Under the pieces are notes generated by a model. The model worked only from the letters and a program-made list of their open reading frames with translations. It was not told the DNA's origin and searched no databases. A stretch of 64,000 bases of DNA from positions 17,656,285-17,720,284 of the forward strand of contig NC_063265.1 in the NCBI RefSeq assembly GCF_019578655.1, in the 5' to 3' direction. Made by a program: the position numbers and the translations under genes. The stretch's first letter is position 1, and each line of letters starts with the position of its first letter. Shown piece by piece: positions 43,540 to 54,218 of the stretch. This DNA comes from Ricinus communis (Eukaryota; Streptophyta; Magnoliopsida; Malpighiales; Euphorbiaceae).

Positions 43540-46000
43540 TCTCCACAATGATAATATATAATTAAACACTTACAAATTTATATAAAAATCTAAAACAAAC
43601 AGCACTACTTGAATTCTGATAAAACAATTTGCACTTAAAAGCCCCACCAAAAAAGAGAAAGTAAGAGTGAGAGATGAAAACAGGAAAGAAATGCGAAAAG
43701 GGTATGGCTGGAATCTGAGGAATACCCTCTAAGAAAGGAGAGTTAATAAAGAAGGAGGAGGAGAAGAAGAATTAGTCATAAATCAATAAAAAGGTTTAAA
43801 TTAAGGCCGTTTAGTGGTTTAAACCGTAAGGAAAGAGGGCCGCGCTATTCTCGGGATTTACAACGCCAATGGGATAAAAAAGATGGGCCTTTGGTTGTAG
43901 ATATATGTATTGCATGATTCGCACGTGTTCGAATTCTAAAGTCCACTCTGACAAGTTACCTTTGGGTCAGTCATATTTAGAGCAGCTTCTTCTTTTAGAC
44001 AGGCCAAAAAGTTATGGATAAGTATCTAAAAACTTTTAGAATTGATGGATTTTCATATTTAATTTAAGTTGAATATAGTAAATTATATCTATATCTTAAT
44101 CCAAAAATTTTAATATAATAATTTTTATTGCATAATAAATTTTAATTATTATTTTAATTTAATAATTAAAATTATATTTAAATTTATTTAATTTCAACAC
44201 AATCTATTTTTACAGTCCATATATTTATATAGAACATACTCTTTAATTTATAGCCAAAGTCGTAATACTTTAATTCAAATTTTACATTTAATAATGTTCA
44301 TTAATTGGATTTTTTATGTTCTCGTGTTATCTATTATCTATTAATCTTTTCAATTACTAATTTTTTAAATCAATCAATTAATTTATATTTTTTAATTTAA
44401 ATTATTTTAAAATATGTACTTAATATACAATTCAAATTTATATATAATTTTATAATTTTTTATTAATATATTAATTAATAAATTATATTCATAATTAAAT
44501 ATAAATTTTAATATTAAGAAATAGAAAATTAATTATATTTTAATATTATATTAATTAATAAATAATTTTTTAATAAAATAATTATACTGATTCTATTCTA
44601 AAAAGATAGTAGTACATTAATTATATTTTAATATTATATTAACTAATAAATAATTTTTTAATCAGATAATAATATTAATTCTATTCTAAGAATTAGTATA
44701 TTAATTATATTTTAATATTATAGTAACTAATAAATTAGTTTATAATTAGATAATAATTCTAATACATAAAATAATATTTTTAATTATATTCTTAATATTA
44801 TATTTGATAATAGATTAAATATATAATAATTTTTTATTTTAAAAAATACTAATATCAATTATATTGGTATGTCACTTTATAATATTAAAATTAATTAATA
44901 AATAATTTTTATATTATTGTATTAATAAAATTTTAAAAAATAAAAATATTTAAAATAGTGAATTGTTATTATTTTTTAAAATCTTGTAAAATAATATTAT
45001 ATATTAAAATTTTTATTAAATTGTATCTCTCAGTTTACTGTATAGTAATTGTTGATAAAGTAAAACTGAAATAGAGAATAAGGTAAAAAATTGATAGTGA
45101 GAAGGAAAGTTTTTGTAACGAAAATATAGTGATAAAATAGAATATAAACACATATAATTGAGTGTAAAATTAAAATCACAAGTTTAGAGACCAACGTGTG
45201 TATCCAATTATTATGAATACAAGGAATAAAGTATTTATTAAGTATTGTCTAGTAGTGTTTGTGGGATGTAGTAAATATAAAAGGGAAAAGGTGTTTTTTT
45301 GCTTCGACATGTGCAAATTAGTTCTTAAATTTGAACTCTTAATTCCTTATAATGTATTAATTCTGGATGCAATTGAACTATTAACTTTGAGAAATGTACT
45401 AATTCAAACTCCTCATTAATAGACAAGGTAAATATCTGTTCAAATAAGGGATGTGGCAATCTCTTTTTAATTTAAAACGAATTGAGATCCACGTTATGGC
45501 TGCATCACCTACTCATTATTGCCATGATTTTCTTTCTTTTACACACTCTCTATTTATTGTCTTTTATCCTCTAAAAACTTTTTCTTCTTAAGTTTTTCTT
45601 AAGAACCAAAAGTACCCTTTTCTTCCTCCATCTCTAACATGCTCTTCTTAATCATAAGAGAATGCTTAGTTCAACAGTTGAAAATATGATCATGGCATAA
45701 GTTTATTTGTTAATTTTGGATTAAAGGGCAGTAGAAATGAGATTAGAAACTAACTATGAAGAACAATCTTGAGTACCAAGTGTCAAAAGCTTAAGGAGCT
45801 CATATAAGACACCCACAAATCTAATTCTTGAGGAGTTCCATATATTATATATTGGTGCTGATAAAACTATGGGTGGATGAGAAAGAGAAACTGCAGAGGA
45901 AATGGAGTTAAAGGGTATGATATATTGGAGTAGTTAAAAAAAGGATTCTTTTACTTACAATCTTTTTTTTTTTTTTTTGTGATTGAAATAAAAAAACGCT
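43540..46000. other. Intergenic, extremely AT-rich, no gene seen
   Basis: Begins with the promoter of the SPX-RING gene. From 44.0 to 45.1 kb the sequence is almost entirely A/T and includes a degenerate minisatellite, listed separately. The short frame at 45198-45419 resembles nothing known. Confidence 0.5.
44527..44790. repeat. AT-rich minisatellite, unit about 86 bp
   Basis: The motif TTAATTATATTTTAATATTA recurs near 44529, 44617 and 44701. Each copy is followed by a related CTAATAAATAATTTTTTAAT segment and, in two copies, TTCTATTCTAA. Spacing is about 84-88 bp. Three diverged copies are visible. Confidence 0.65.
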
Positions 46001-46002
46001 TT

Positions 46003-46150
46003 TAGTTCAGCTTGGTCAAATGTGGGTCTCCAAAATTTAATATCATAGGTTCAAATCTTATAAAACGTAATTCTGTTTTTGTTTTCTTTAGTCAAACTTT
46101 ATACAAAAAAATAGAAAATCAATTTGAATTTGATCTCTTATAGATTTTTT
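46003..46150 (+). mobile_element. Possible tRNA-derived SINE remnant
   Basis: TAGTTCAGCTTGG (46003-46015) resembles an RNA polymerase III A box, and GGTTCAAATCT (46048-46058) a B box. The ~33-bp spacing is normal for tRNA-derived promoters. The cloverleaf is not intact, so this is not a functional tRNA. T-rich sequence follows. No target duplication was found. Confidence 0.35.
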
Positions 46151-46589
46151 TTTTTAAAAAAAGAAGAAATCAAAAGAAAAAAGTATTAATTAATTAATTA
46201 AAAGCCCAACTAATCATTACAATAAGTAATAGGAATTAAACCTAAAACAATTCCATATAAAAAAGCTTCAATCATCTCAATTTATTTGAATATTAATTTA
46301 TATTGCTCATAGATTTTGATAAACAAGAATAAAAAGTTAATACATTAAAGAACTAGAAAAATGGAATATCTTTCTTTTTTTTGACACCCTAGACTTTTTG
46401 CATCAAACTTTAGAAATAAAAATACATATTCTCTCAATATGAAATAATATTTATAGGTATTTTAATAAAAAGAAAAGATAATATTTTTAAAAAACTATTA
46501 AATTACAAGGCCCAAAAGGCAGATTGATCAAATTGAACATGACCTTAAAAAAGATCAGTCTTCTACAATCCCCTCCTTTACATCAGCAG

Positions 46590-46634
46590 CCTCCGAGACA
46601 GTGCCCAAATCGTAACGTTTTTCGTGCGGGTCGG
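46590..46634 (-). pseudogene. rrn23: Plastid 23S rRNA fragment, inverted
   Basis: CTCCGAGACAGTGCCCA followed by TTCGTGCGGGTCGG is the reverse complement of a conserved 23S stretch. That stretch normally lies just upstream of the segment that follows here in direct orientation. The two pieces share TCGG at the junction (46631-46634), consistent with microhomology joining or a small inversion. Confidence 0.8.
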
Positions 46635-46928
46635 TGAAATAGACATGTCTGTGAAGATGCGGACTACCTGCACCTGGACAGAAAGACCCTATAAAGCTTC
46701 ACTGTTCCTTGGGATTGGCTTTGGGCCTTTCTTGCGCAGCTTAGGTGGAAGGCGAAGAAGGCTCCCCTTCCGGGGGGGTCCGAGCCATCAGTGAGATACC
46801 ACTCTGAAAGAGCTAGAATTCTAACCTTGTGTCAGGACCTACGGGCCAAGGGACAGTCTCAGGTAGACAGTTTCTATGGGGTGTAGGCCTCCCAAAAGGT
46901 AACGGAGACATGCAGAGGTTTCCTCGGG
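46631..46928 (+). pseudogene. rrn23: Plastid 23S rRNA fragment (domain V region)
   Basis: Nearly 300 bp of plastid-type large-subunit rRNA. Landmarks are GAAATAGACATGTCTG, GGACAGAAAGACCCTAT, CATCAGTGAGATACCACTCT and GTTTCCTCGGG. Several transitions from the usual plastid sequence are visible, so this is an inactive copy. Confidence 0.92.
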
Positions 46929-46975
46929 AATAAGAGAAAAAAACAAATAGAAAATCATTCATAAATATTCACGAT

Positions 46976-47126
46976 ATGTTTCCCATGGTAACTGGGTTCA
47001 TGAATTATGGGCAACAAACCATACGAGTTGCACGGTATATTGGTCAAAGTTTCATGATTACCTTATCCCATGCAAATCGTTTACCTGTAACTATTCAATA
47101 TCCTTATGAAAAATTAATCACATCGG
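46976..47126 (+). pseudogene. ndhI: 5' fragment of plastid ndhI, fused in frame to atpB
   Basis: First ~50 codons of the NDH complex subunit I gene ([28 protein letters not shown]), with a few substitutions but no stop. The iron-sulfur cluster motifs are missing, so no NdhI function can remain. The frame continues without a break into an atpB fragment. Confidence 0.93.
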
Positions 47127-47317
47127 TGCTAGATGTAGCTTTTCCCCCGGGAAAGATGCCTAATATTTACAACACTTCGGTAGTTAAGGGTCAAGATACT
47201 ATTGGTCAAGAAATTAATGTGACTTGTGAAGTACAACAATTATTAGGAAATAATCGAGTTCGGGCTGTAGCTATGAGTGCTACAGATGGTCTAATGAGAG
47301 GAATGGAAGTGATTATA
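47124..47317 (+). pseudogene. atpB: Fragment of plastid atpB (N-terminal beta barrel)
   Basis: Encodes about residues 31-93 of the CF1-ATPase beta subunit ([44 protein letters not shown]). The P-loop and catalytic domain are absent. Joined upstream to ndhI and downstream to an inverted psaA piece, giving a 114-codon chimeric frame from 46976 to 47320. Confidence 0.93.
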
Positions 47318-47470
47318 TAGCAGTATTTGAAAACATATCTTGAGGGCGCCCTAAAGCACTCATGGTATCATTATGAATATATCAACCAAAACTGTGAAAG
47401 CCTAAAAATATACATACCCAATTGAGATGTGATATGATTGCATCGCGATGCTTCAGGACATGATCTATTT
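47316..47470 (-). pseudogene. psaA: Fragment of plastid psaA
   Basis: Minus-strand translation gives [20 protein letters not shown], then a stop where a Leu codon is expected, then [17 protein letters not shown]. This is the interior of photosystem I subunit PsaA. Both ends are cut at junctions with atpB and ndhF. Confidence 0.88.
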
Positions 47471-47660
47471 ATACCTATAAAAGCTATTAGATTCATTATG
47501 TAAGGTATGACTACAAAAAGAGAAAAAAGTCGAGCTACAAGAAAAATTCCTGCCGCTACCATAGTAGCAGCATGTATTAGAGCCGAAATAGGAGTAGGCC
47601 CTTCCATGGCATCCGATAACCATACATGGATCACGAAATTTTTGTGGTCTTCTCTATCTA
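47471..47660 (-). pseudogene. ndhF: Fragment of plastid ndhF
   Basis: Encodes [20 protein letters not shown] followed by [14 protein letters not shown] and IPYIMNL, the conserved proton-pumping core of NDH subunit 5. Pro-to-Ser and other changes mark it as non-functional. The upstream boundary near 47660 is approximate because about 40 bp between it and ycf2 could not be assigned. Confidence 0.88.
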
Positions 47661-47689
47661 ATGAATGGGAAGATAAGGCTAAGCGGAGC

Positions 47690-49368
<1,679 letters not shown>

Positions 49369-49416
49369 ATGGCGATACATTTATACAAAACTTCTACCCC
49401 GAGCACACGCAATGGA
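49369..49416 (+). pseudogene. rpl2: 5' fragment of plastid rpl2
   Basis: Codes for the first 16 residues of ribosomal protein L2 ([16 protein letters not shown]) and then breaks into an inverted rpl23. In plastids rpl23 lies just upstream of rpl2 on the same strand, so this head-to-head layout is a rearrangement. The two pieces share TGGA at 49413-49416. Confidence 0.9.
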
Positions 49417-49651
49417 GAGTAATGATCATACGTCTGTAATGCATTGTATGTCCCATAATAGCTCTCATTCTTCTTCCCTTTCCCGGGAGTCGATGGCTAT
49501 TCATAGCTATTACCTTGACACCAAAGAAGAGTTCGACCCAATGCTTTATTTTTGTCCTAGTTGATCCTGATTCGACATTAAAAGTATATTGATTTTTTTC
49601 CAATAACTGAATACTTTTGTCTGTAAATACTGCATATTTGATTCCATCCAT
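49413..49651 (-). pseudogene. rpl23: Plastid rpl23, truncated at its 3' end
   Basis: About 79 of the usual 93 codons of ribosomal protein L23. It starts [20 protein letters not shown] and includes [20 protein letters not shown] and [14 protein letters not shown]. There is no internal stop, but the C-terminal tail is lost at the rpl2 junction. It is collinear with trnI-CAU and the start of ycf2 beyond. Confidence 0.94.
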
Positions 49652-49808
49652 AAATCTATTTTCTTCCCTATGAGTTCTAGTCTCAATAAGAATGCTAGTT
49701 CTTACTGTTCATATGTTATGATATGAGTATACCACACCATGTACGGATGATGAGATTCCATTGATACAGAGCCAATTCTAGTAGACTTATTGGAGGGTCC
49801 CATTGGCG

Positions 49809-49832
49809 TGCATCCAGTAGGAATTGAACCTA

Positions 49833-49866
<34 letters not shown>

Positions 49867-49882
49867 ATTCAGCCATGGATGC
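49809..49882 (-). tRNA. trnI-CAU: trnI-CAU of plastid origin
   Basis: A 74-nt cloverleaf on the minus strand from GCATCCATGGCTGAATGG to CAATTCCTACTGGATGCA, with anticodon CAU. In plastids this C34 is modified to read AUA. It looks intact, but the nucleus would need suitable polymerase III promoter function and lacks the plastid lysidine enzyme in the cytosol, so a role is unlikely. Order rpl23-trnI-ycf2 matches the plastid inverted repeat. Confidence 0.93.
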
Positions 49883-49970
49883 TTAGCGGGGATCCTCGTA
49901 CATGGTGAATAACCAAATTCCAATTGAAATGAAATCTTTAGGATAAATCAATGCAATTTAGAAGGAATTA

Positions 49971-50314
49971 GTGAAAGGACATCAATTCAAATCCTGGATT
50001 TTCGAATTGAAAGAGATCAAGAATTCTCTCTATTTCTTAGATTCATGGACCCAATTTAATTCCGTGGGATCTTTCATTCACATTTTTTTCCATCAAGAAC
50101 ATTTTATAAAACTCTTGAACTCCTGAATTTGGAGTATCTTACTTTCACACAATTCACAGGGTTCAACAAGCAATCGATATTTCACGATCAAGGGTGTAGT
50201 ACTATTTGTAGTAGTGGTCCTTATATATCGTATTAGCAATCGAAAGATGGTCGAAAGAAAAAATCTCTATTTGACAGGGCTTCTTCCTAATTCCATTGGA
50301 CCTAGAAATGATAC
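49971..50314 (+). pseudogene. ycf2: 5' end of plastid ycf2, start codon and frame damaged
   Basis: The first ~115 codons of ycf2 on the plus strand. The initiator is GTG where ycf2 normally has ATG (GTGAAAGGACATCAATTC). A TGA (AACTCCTGAATTTGG) replaces an Arg codon about 50 codons in, consistent with C-to-T decay. Homology stops near 50314 at the retroelement. Confidence 0.92.
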
Positions 50315-50775
50315 CTGGTGTATCTGAGATACCTAGTGTCTAAAAGTGACATACGGACCGTAACTGGTAAATCCATCCTGCCATGATAAGAGAGGACTAG
50401 CTTGACAGCTCCAAGATGGAGATGTGTGTATCCCTGTTTCTTCCATTGTTCTATAAAGGAAGTGGGAATCTCAAGAGTAACATACTGCTCTTGAGTGGTA
50501 GAAGTAATGGAACATTGTAAAAGAGAGGAATATTGAACATACTCCTTAACAGATAAGGGTTGTTTGTGGATGATTTGGTTAAAAGTTTTTCGGACAAAGT
50601 TCTGTTTCTTGAAAATGTTATATGGGTTGATAATGGGTACAAGAGTATTTTCTATTTGGACACTTTCAGGAATATGAGAAATTTCCACAAGATGGTCGAT
50701 TTTATTAGAGATAGTTTTTCTGCAAGAAGGAGAGAGTTGTAGAGTGGAGGTATGAGGAGTGATTTCTGTAGTCAT
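50315..50775 (-). pseudogene. Movement-protein domain of an endogenous caulimovirid-like or LTR element
   Basis: An open frame starts at ATG 50775 and runs to the plastid junction. Its C-terminal part ([24 protein letters not shown]) matches the 30K-type movement-protein core of caulimovirids, including the conserved Asp-Thr-Arg. The domain is cut off just after this motif by the plastid DNA, so it is a truncated remnant. It begins 31 bp after a tRNA primer-binding site, as expected for the first frame of a reverse-transcribing element. Caulimovirid origin versus an LTR element that carries such a domain cannot be decided here. Confidence 0.72.
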
Positions 50776-50805
50776 GATAGCTAGATTTCTCTTCTCTATC
50801 ACCAA

Positions 50806-50818
50806 GGCTTTGATACCA
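50806..50818 (-). other. Initiator-Met tRNA primer-binding site
   Basis: Minus strand TGGTATCAAAGCC differs by one base from the usual TGGTATCAGAGC. It lies 2 nt after an LTR-like end in CA (CGGCTACA, ending at 50821) and just before the movement-protein frame. Confidence 0.78.
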
Positions 50819-50820
50819 AT

Positions 50821-51080
50821 TGTAGCCGAGAGCTGCTCATTCTAATAATTCTCATACTGTAAACTCAAGGCAAGATAAATCCTCAAGCTAAGACCATATA
50901 GAGGCACATTTGCCATGAGAAGTCTTTGTGCTCTTTTGGATTCTTGTAGCCTAGAGCTGCTCATTCTAATGATTCTCATACTGTAAAGTCAAGGCAAGAT
51001 AAATTCTCAAGCTAAGACCGTATAGAGTCACCTTTGCTATGAGAGGTCTTTGTACTCTTTTGGATTCTTATAGCCGAGTT
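50821..51080. repeat. 124-bp tandem direct repeats in the LTR/leader
   Basis: Units start at 50821 and 50945, with a partial third at 51069 (TGTAGCC/TATAGCC-type starts). Landmarks such as GAGCTGCTCATTCTAAT, CTCAAGGCAAGATAAAT and CTTTTGGATTCTT recur exactly 124 bp apart with few differences. Recent internal duplication. Confidence 0.9.
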
Positions 51081-51235
51081 AGTCCTTTTGAATTATAGAA
51101 GAACATATCGTGCAAGCAAATAGCTCATAGCCAATGGATCGAGAGGAAGAGATGAAGAATTTAGAAAGCCATGAGAAGAATATTATATTGATAGATGATA
51201 GAAAAACTTACTTACTTCCATTACTCTCGACTTCT

Positions 51236-51244
51236 CTTTATATA
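51236..51244 (-). promoter_or_regulatory. TATA box of the retroelement
   Basis: TATATAAAG on the minus strand, inside CTTCTCTATATAAAGAGAAG, itself a near-palindrome. It is about 420 bp before the primer-binding site. It recalls the TATA context of pararetroviral genomic promoters and of LTRs. Confidence 0.55.
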
Positions 51245-51268
51245 GAGAAGCCTAAATACAACAAGACA

Positions 51269-51423
51269 GAAAAGATAAGGTGGGAATCTTATCTTTCACA
51301 CATGTCTTCCTAAGAAGAAAAGATGAGATTTCCCACTTATAAAAGGATAAGACCTATCCTTTAAAAGACAGAAAATAATACACTAATAGGATGAAAAAGA
51401 TAAGATTGGAATCTCATCTTTTT
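51269..51423. promoter_or_regulatory. Three inverted-repeat GATA motifs upstream of the TATA box
   Basis: Imperfect palindromes built around AGATAAG/CTTATCT lie at 51269-51296, 51342-51362 (AAAGGATA arms) and 51394-51423 (14-bp arms, one mismatch, 2-bp spacer). GATA boxes are known activators in plant pararetroviral promoters; a regulatory role here is inferred. Confidence 0.45.
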
Positions 51424-51476
51424 ACATCTTTACATTTTGAATTATGGAGGAGAGATATAGTCTTTATTGCCAGCTC

Positions 51477-51970
51477 ACGGACCACTATCATCGTCCATGG
51501 GTTGAGAATCTTGCATAATGGCATCTTTCTGTTCAGTGGTCAGACTTGGATCATCTAGTGGGGTCGGCAGTATAGATAAGACAGATTGTTCAATAATGGA
51601 GTGTTCAGTCCATAGATGTCCATTGTAAGTGCAAACAAGTGGTGTAGAAATATTGGTCCTTTCTAAATCATTTCTTAATTGTAGAGTGTGCTTCAAATCC
51701 CTTGTTATTGGCGGAGGAGCAAGATGTAAGGGCATTTCAATTGTTCTCCAATAATGACAGATGTTTTGGGTGGCATAAGTGTCTTCTGAGAGCTTAAAGT
51801 AAGGCCTGTGAAGGATATAGATGGTATGATATCCTGAAGCCTTGAAGTCATTGTCTGTGAACAATTTGTTTTCATGAATGATTTTGAGGAGATTCTTTTT
51901 CCATTAATACGGGGTCTTGAACCAAGTGAGATATTTCCATGGATATGTTCCTGCATTTGTATCAATATTG
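51477..51970 (-). pseudogene. Unassigned polyprotein tail of the same retroelement
   Basis: A frame of about 129 codons (51864-51475, FTDNDFKASGYHTIYILHRP, HYWRTIEMPLHLAPPP, ending DDDSGP). Related sequence continues upstream on the minus strand in the same frame across a stop (NAGTYPWKYLTWFKTPY). I do not recognise a catalytic domain. Its place before the LTR-like region suggests the C-terminal end of an element polyprotein. Confidence 0.4.
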
Positions 51971-52105
51971 AAGAAGTATAGGAGGTCCATGACTGATACT
52001 TCTATAGCATAATAACAAACCGTGGAAAAACATTTGTATCAATATTGAAGAAGTATAGGAGGTCCATAACTCGTACTTCTATAGCATAATAACAAACCTT
52101 GGAAA
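51954..52105. repeat. 77-bp tandem duplication
   Basis: CATTTGTATCAATATTGAAG begins at 51954 and again at 52031. The 77-bp units differ at only a few positions. Confidence 0.92.
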
Positions 52106-52266
52106 GATACCAGAGAAACCATAATTCACTTTTATTTTTTAAATATTTCTTAAATGCAGCCAATATTTTTTATTTTTTAAATTGTTAATATTAATAAAAA
52201 TATATATTTTTAATAAAATAATAAATCAAAATTTAACTAGATATTCTATGCACATAACAAATTGCT

Positions 52267-52268
<2 letters not shown>

Positions 52269-52311
<43 letters not shown>
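52269..52311. repeat. (TA)n microsatellite
   Basis: About 21 uninterrupted TA units in an AT-rich spacer. Confidence 0.95.
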
Positions 52312-52315
<4 letters not shown>

Positions 52316-53456
52316 TTTATTTAAATTAAAATTAATTTTTAATTAAAATTTTTAATCTGTTTATAAACGTTATAACATTTTATTAGATGTAATACTATTT
52401 ATAAAATTAATAATTCATTAATGGTTTAGATTAAATACATGTAAAATTATAAAAAATAAAAATAAAAATAAAATAAAATATTAAATATTAAAAAAAAATA
52501 TGCAGTATTTTTTATATAAAAACCTCTAAAATAAAAGAAAACAAATACGATAGTTCTTTTTTAACTTTGCCTAAAAGAAAATAAAAAAGAAAATCTCTGC
52601 AGGCCCCATCGGATCAACGACTGCGATTGCTGTGAAAAGGAAAGACTGTATCACGCTTAACCTGGACCTGCTACCATTTTATTTTTCCTTCCTCCTCTTC
52701 TTCTTCCATTCGCTCGGGCTTCTATCTCTCAATCTACTGTACTCTGATTTGCACCTCCGTACTCTGTAAGTTTATATCTTTGTTTTTATTTAAAAGAAAA
52801 AAAATTGATTCTTTTAGCATTTCTGTTGATTATATTAATTATACTTCTGTTATATTACTGCCAGCTGGGTTTACAATTAGTCGTTTAGATTAAATTTTTG
52901 GTATATATGATATTAGATGTTTGAAAAGTTGAACTGAGACGAAATTTGCAATCATTTACCTATGTAATTACAATTAAAAGGGGAACCCTTTTTGCTGTTC
53001 CTAATATATCAAAATCACCTGCTCCCTATTGGGTATGCTTTTCCCTAACTTTTTTTTTTAGATAAGATTGTTAATTATGTTGCTTTTACACGGTTTTAAT
53101 TCAAGCAACTGGGTAATCCCTTATTTTATGGAGCCATCTAATTTTAACGGTTTCTCTTGTTCAGTTTTATTATCATCTGAGTTTATTTGTGGGGTGTTCT
53201 TTAATGCTCTGGGGTTCAGTGCATGATGAAGGAAATTCTTGGTTGTTACATGGGCTCTGCTTGATAAAAAACGTGGGAAATGTAGCTGCTGAAAGCGAGT
53301 AGTTAGATATAGCCAATATTCTGATGTCCTTTGAAGTTGCAGAACAATTTACTGGATGCGTATTTTATAATTGTTTATTATTTCTAGAAACAATTGGCAA
53401 ATCGTTTCTGTTTTCCATGATCCACTAATATTATATCTGGCAGGTTTTTGGACCAG

Positions 53457-54218
53457 ATGGGAAAGGCAAAGCACCGGCAGCTGGTGGCAATACCTAAGAG
53501 CAAGGATGGTTCTTTAAGTGGCACAGATTTGGATTGGGAAGATAGTTGGGTTATGGTTAAAAAGCAGAGAGTCACTATTCTGATACCTCCCCAGCCTCGG
53601 GCCCAAGGTTCTACTGTGCCAAAGCCAGGACCACGGAAGCTTGAAGCCATGCCTATAGAAGCTGTAAATAATAAATCCTCCAAGCCAGTTGAGACTCCTA
53701 ACAGGATGCCTTCAGTTGAGGAACAAGCGAAGGTAACTTCGGTGACTGCTAATAGATGTATTGAAGTGTCTACAAGAATTCCTACACAGCATCTATCTGC
53801 ATCACACAAGCTACCAAGACTAAATGTCGAAATGGAAGCGGAAAATCCCGATCGATTTCATACTTTTAAGTCGCATAATGTGCTTGGGGTATCAAACGTC
53901 TCAAAAACAATCAAGCAACCAAGACTATTGCTCGGGCAACGGCATTTTCTTGATGGAAGCATACTGCTGAATCAGAGACTAAGGGCATCTCTGCTTGAGA
54001 AGAAGCTTCAGAAAGCAGGTGGGTTGAGCAGGTGGTTAGCATCAATTGGGCTGGGGCAATTTGTGAAGATTTTTCAGGGTAATATCAGTAAGTTTCAGTT
54101 GGTTAATTTAACTATGAAGAAGCTGAAGGATATGGGCGCAGACGCAGTAGGCCCTCGCAGAAAGCTGATGCATGCCATCGATTGTATTTGCCAGCCATAC
54201 TGTTTCGAAGCACGCTAA
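53457..54218 (+). CDS. SAM (sterile alpha motif) domain protein
   Basis: A 253-aa protein from a single coding exon. I chose the ATG at 53457 (MGKAKHRQLVAIPKSK); the in-frame codon just upstream is TTG. A 5'-UTR intron (52766-53443, GTAAGT...GGCAG) precedes it. The N-terminal three quarters are basic and probably disordered, with DLDWEDSWVMVKKQRVTILI near the start. The SAM domain covers about residues 188-245 (GGLSRWLASIGLGQFVKIF, LVNLTMKKLKDMGADAVGPR, RKLMHAI). SAM domains mediate protein or RNA binding; the partner is unknown. From memory it corresponds to Arabidopsis At3g11890-type proteins, which would fit the transporter gene downstream. Confidence 0.88.
   Translation: MGKAKHRQLVAIPKSKDGSLSGTDLDWEDSWVMVKKQRVTILIPPQPRAQGSTVPKPGPRKLEAMPIEAVNNKSSKPVETPNRMPSVEEQAKVTSVTANRCIEVSTRIPTQHLSASHKLPRLNVEMEAENPDRFHTFKSHNVLGVSNVSKTIKQPRLLLGQRHFLDGSILLNQRLRASLLEKKLQKAGGLSRWLASIGLGQFVKIFQGNISKFQLVNLTMKKLKDMGADAVGPRRKLMHAIDCICQPYCFEAR

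Larger units (their letters stand above)
50821..51470 (-). mobile_element. LTR or promoter/leader region of the movement-protein element
   Basis: On the minus strand this region ends in CGGCTACA directly before the primer-binding site. It contains a TATA box (TATATAAAG at 51236-51244), three GATAAG hairpins upstream of it, and a pair of 124-bp tandem repeats at its 3' end. The upstream boundary is not defined; I place it just after the end of the next frame near 51477. No second LTR is present in the window. Confidence 0.6.
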
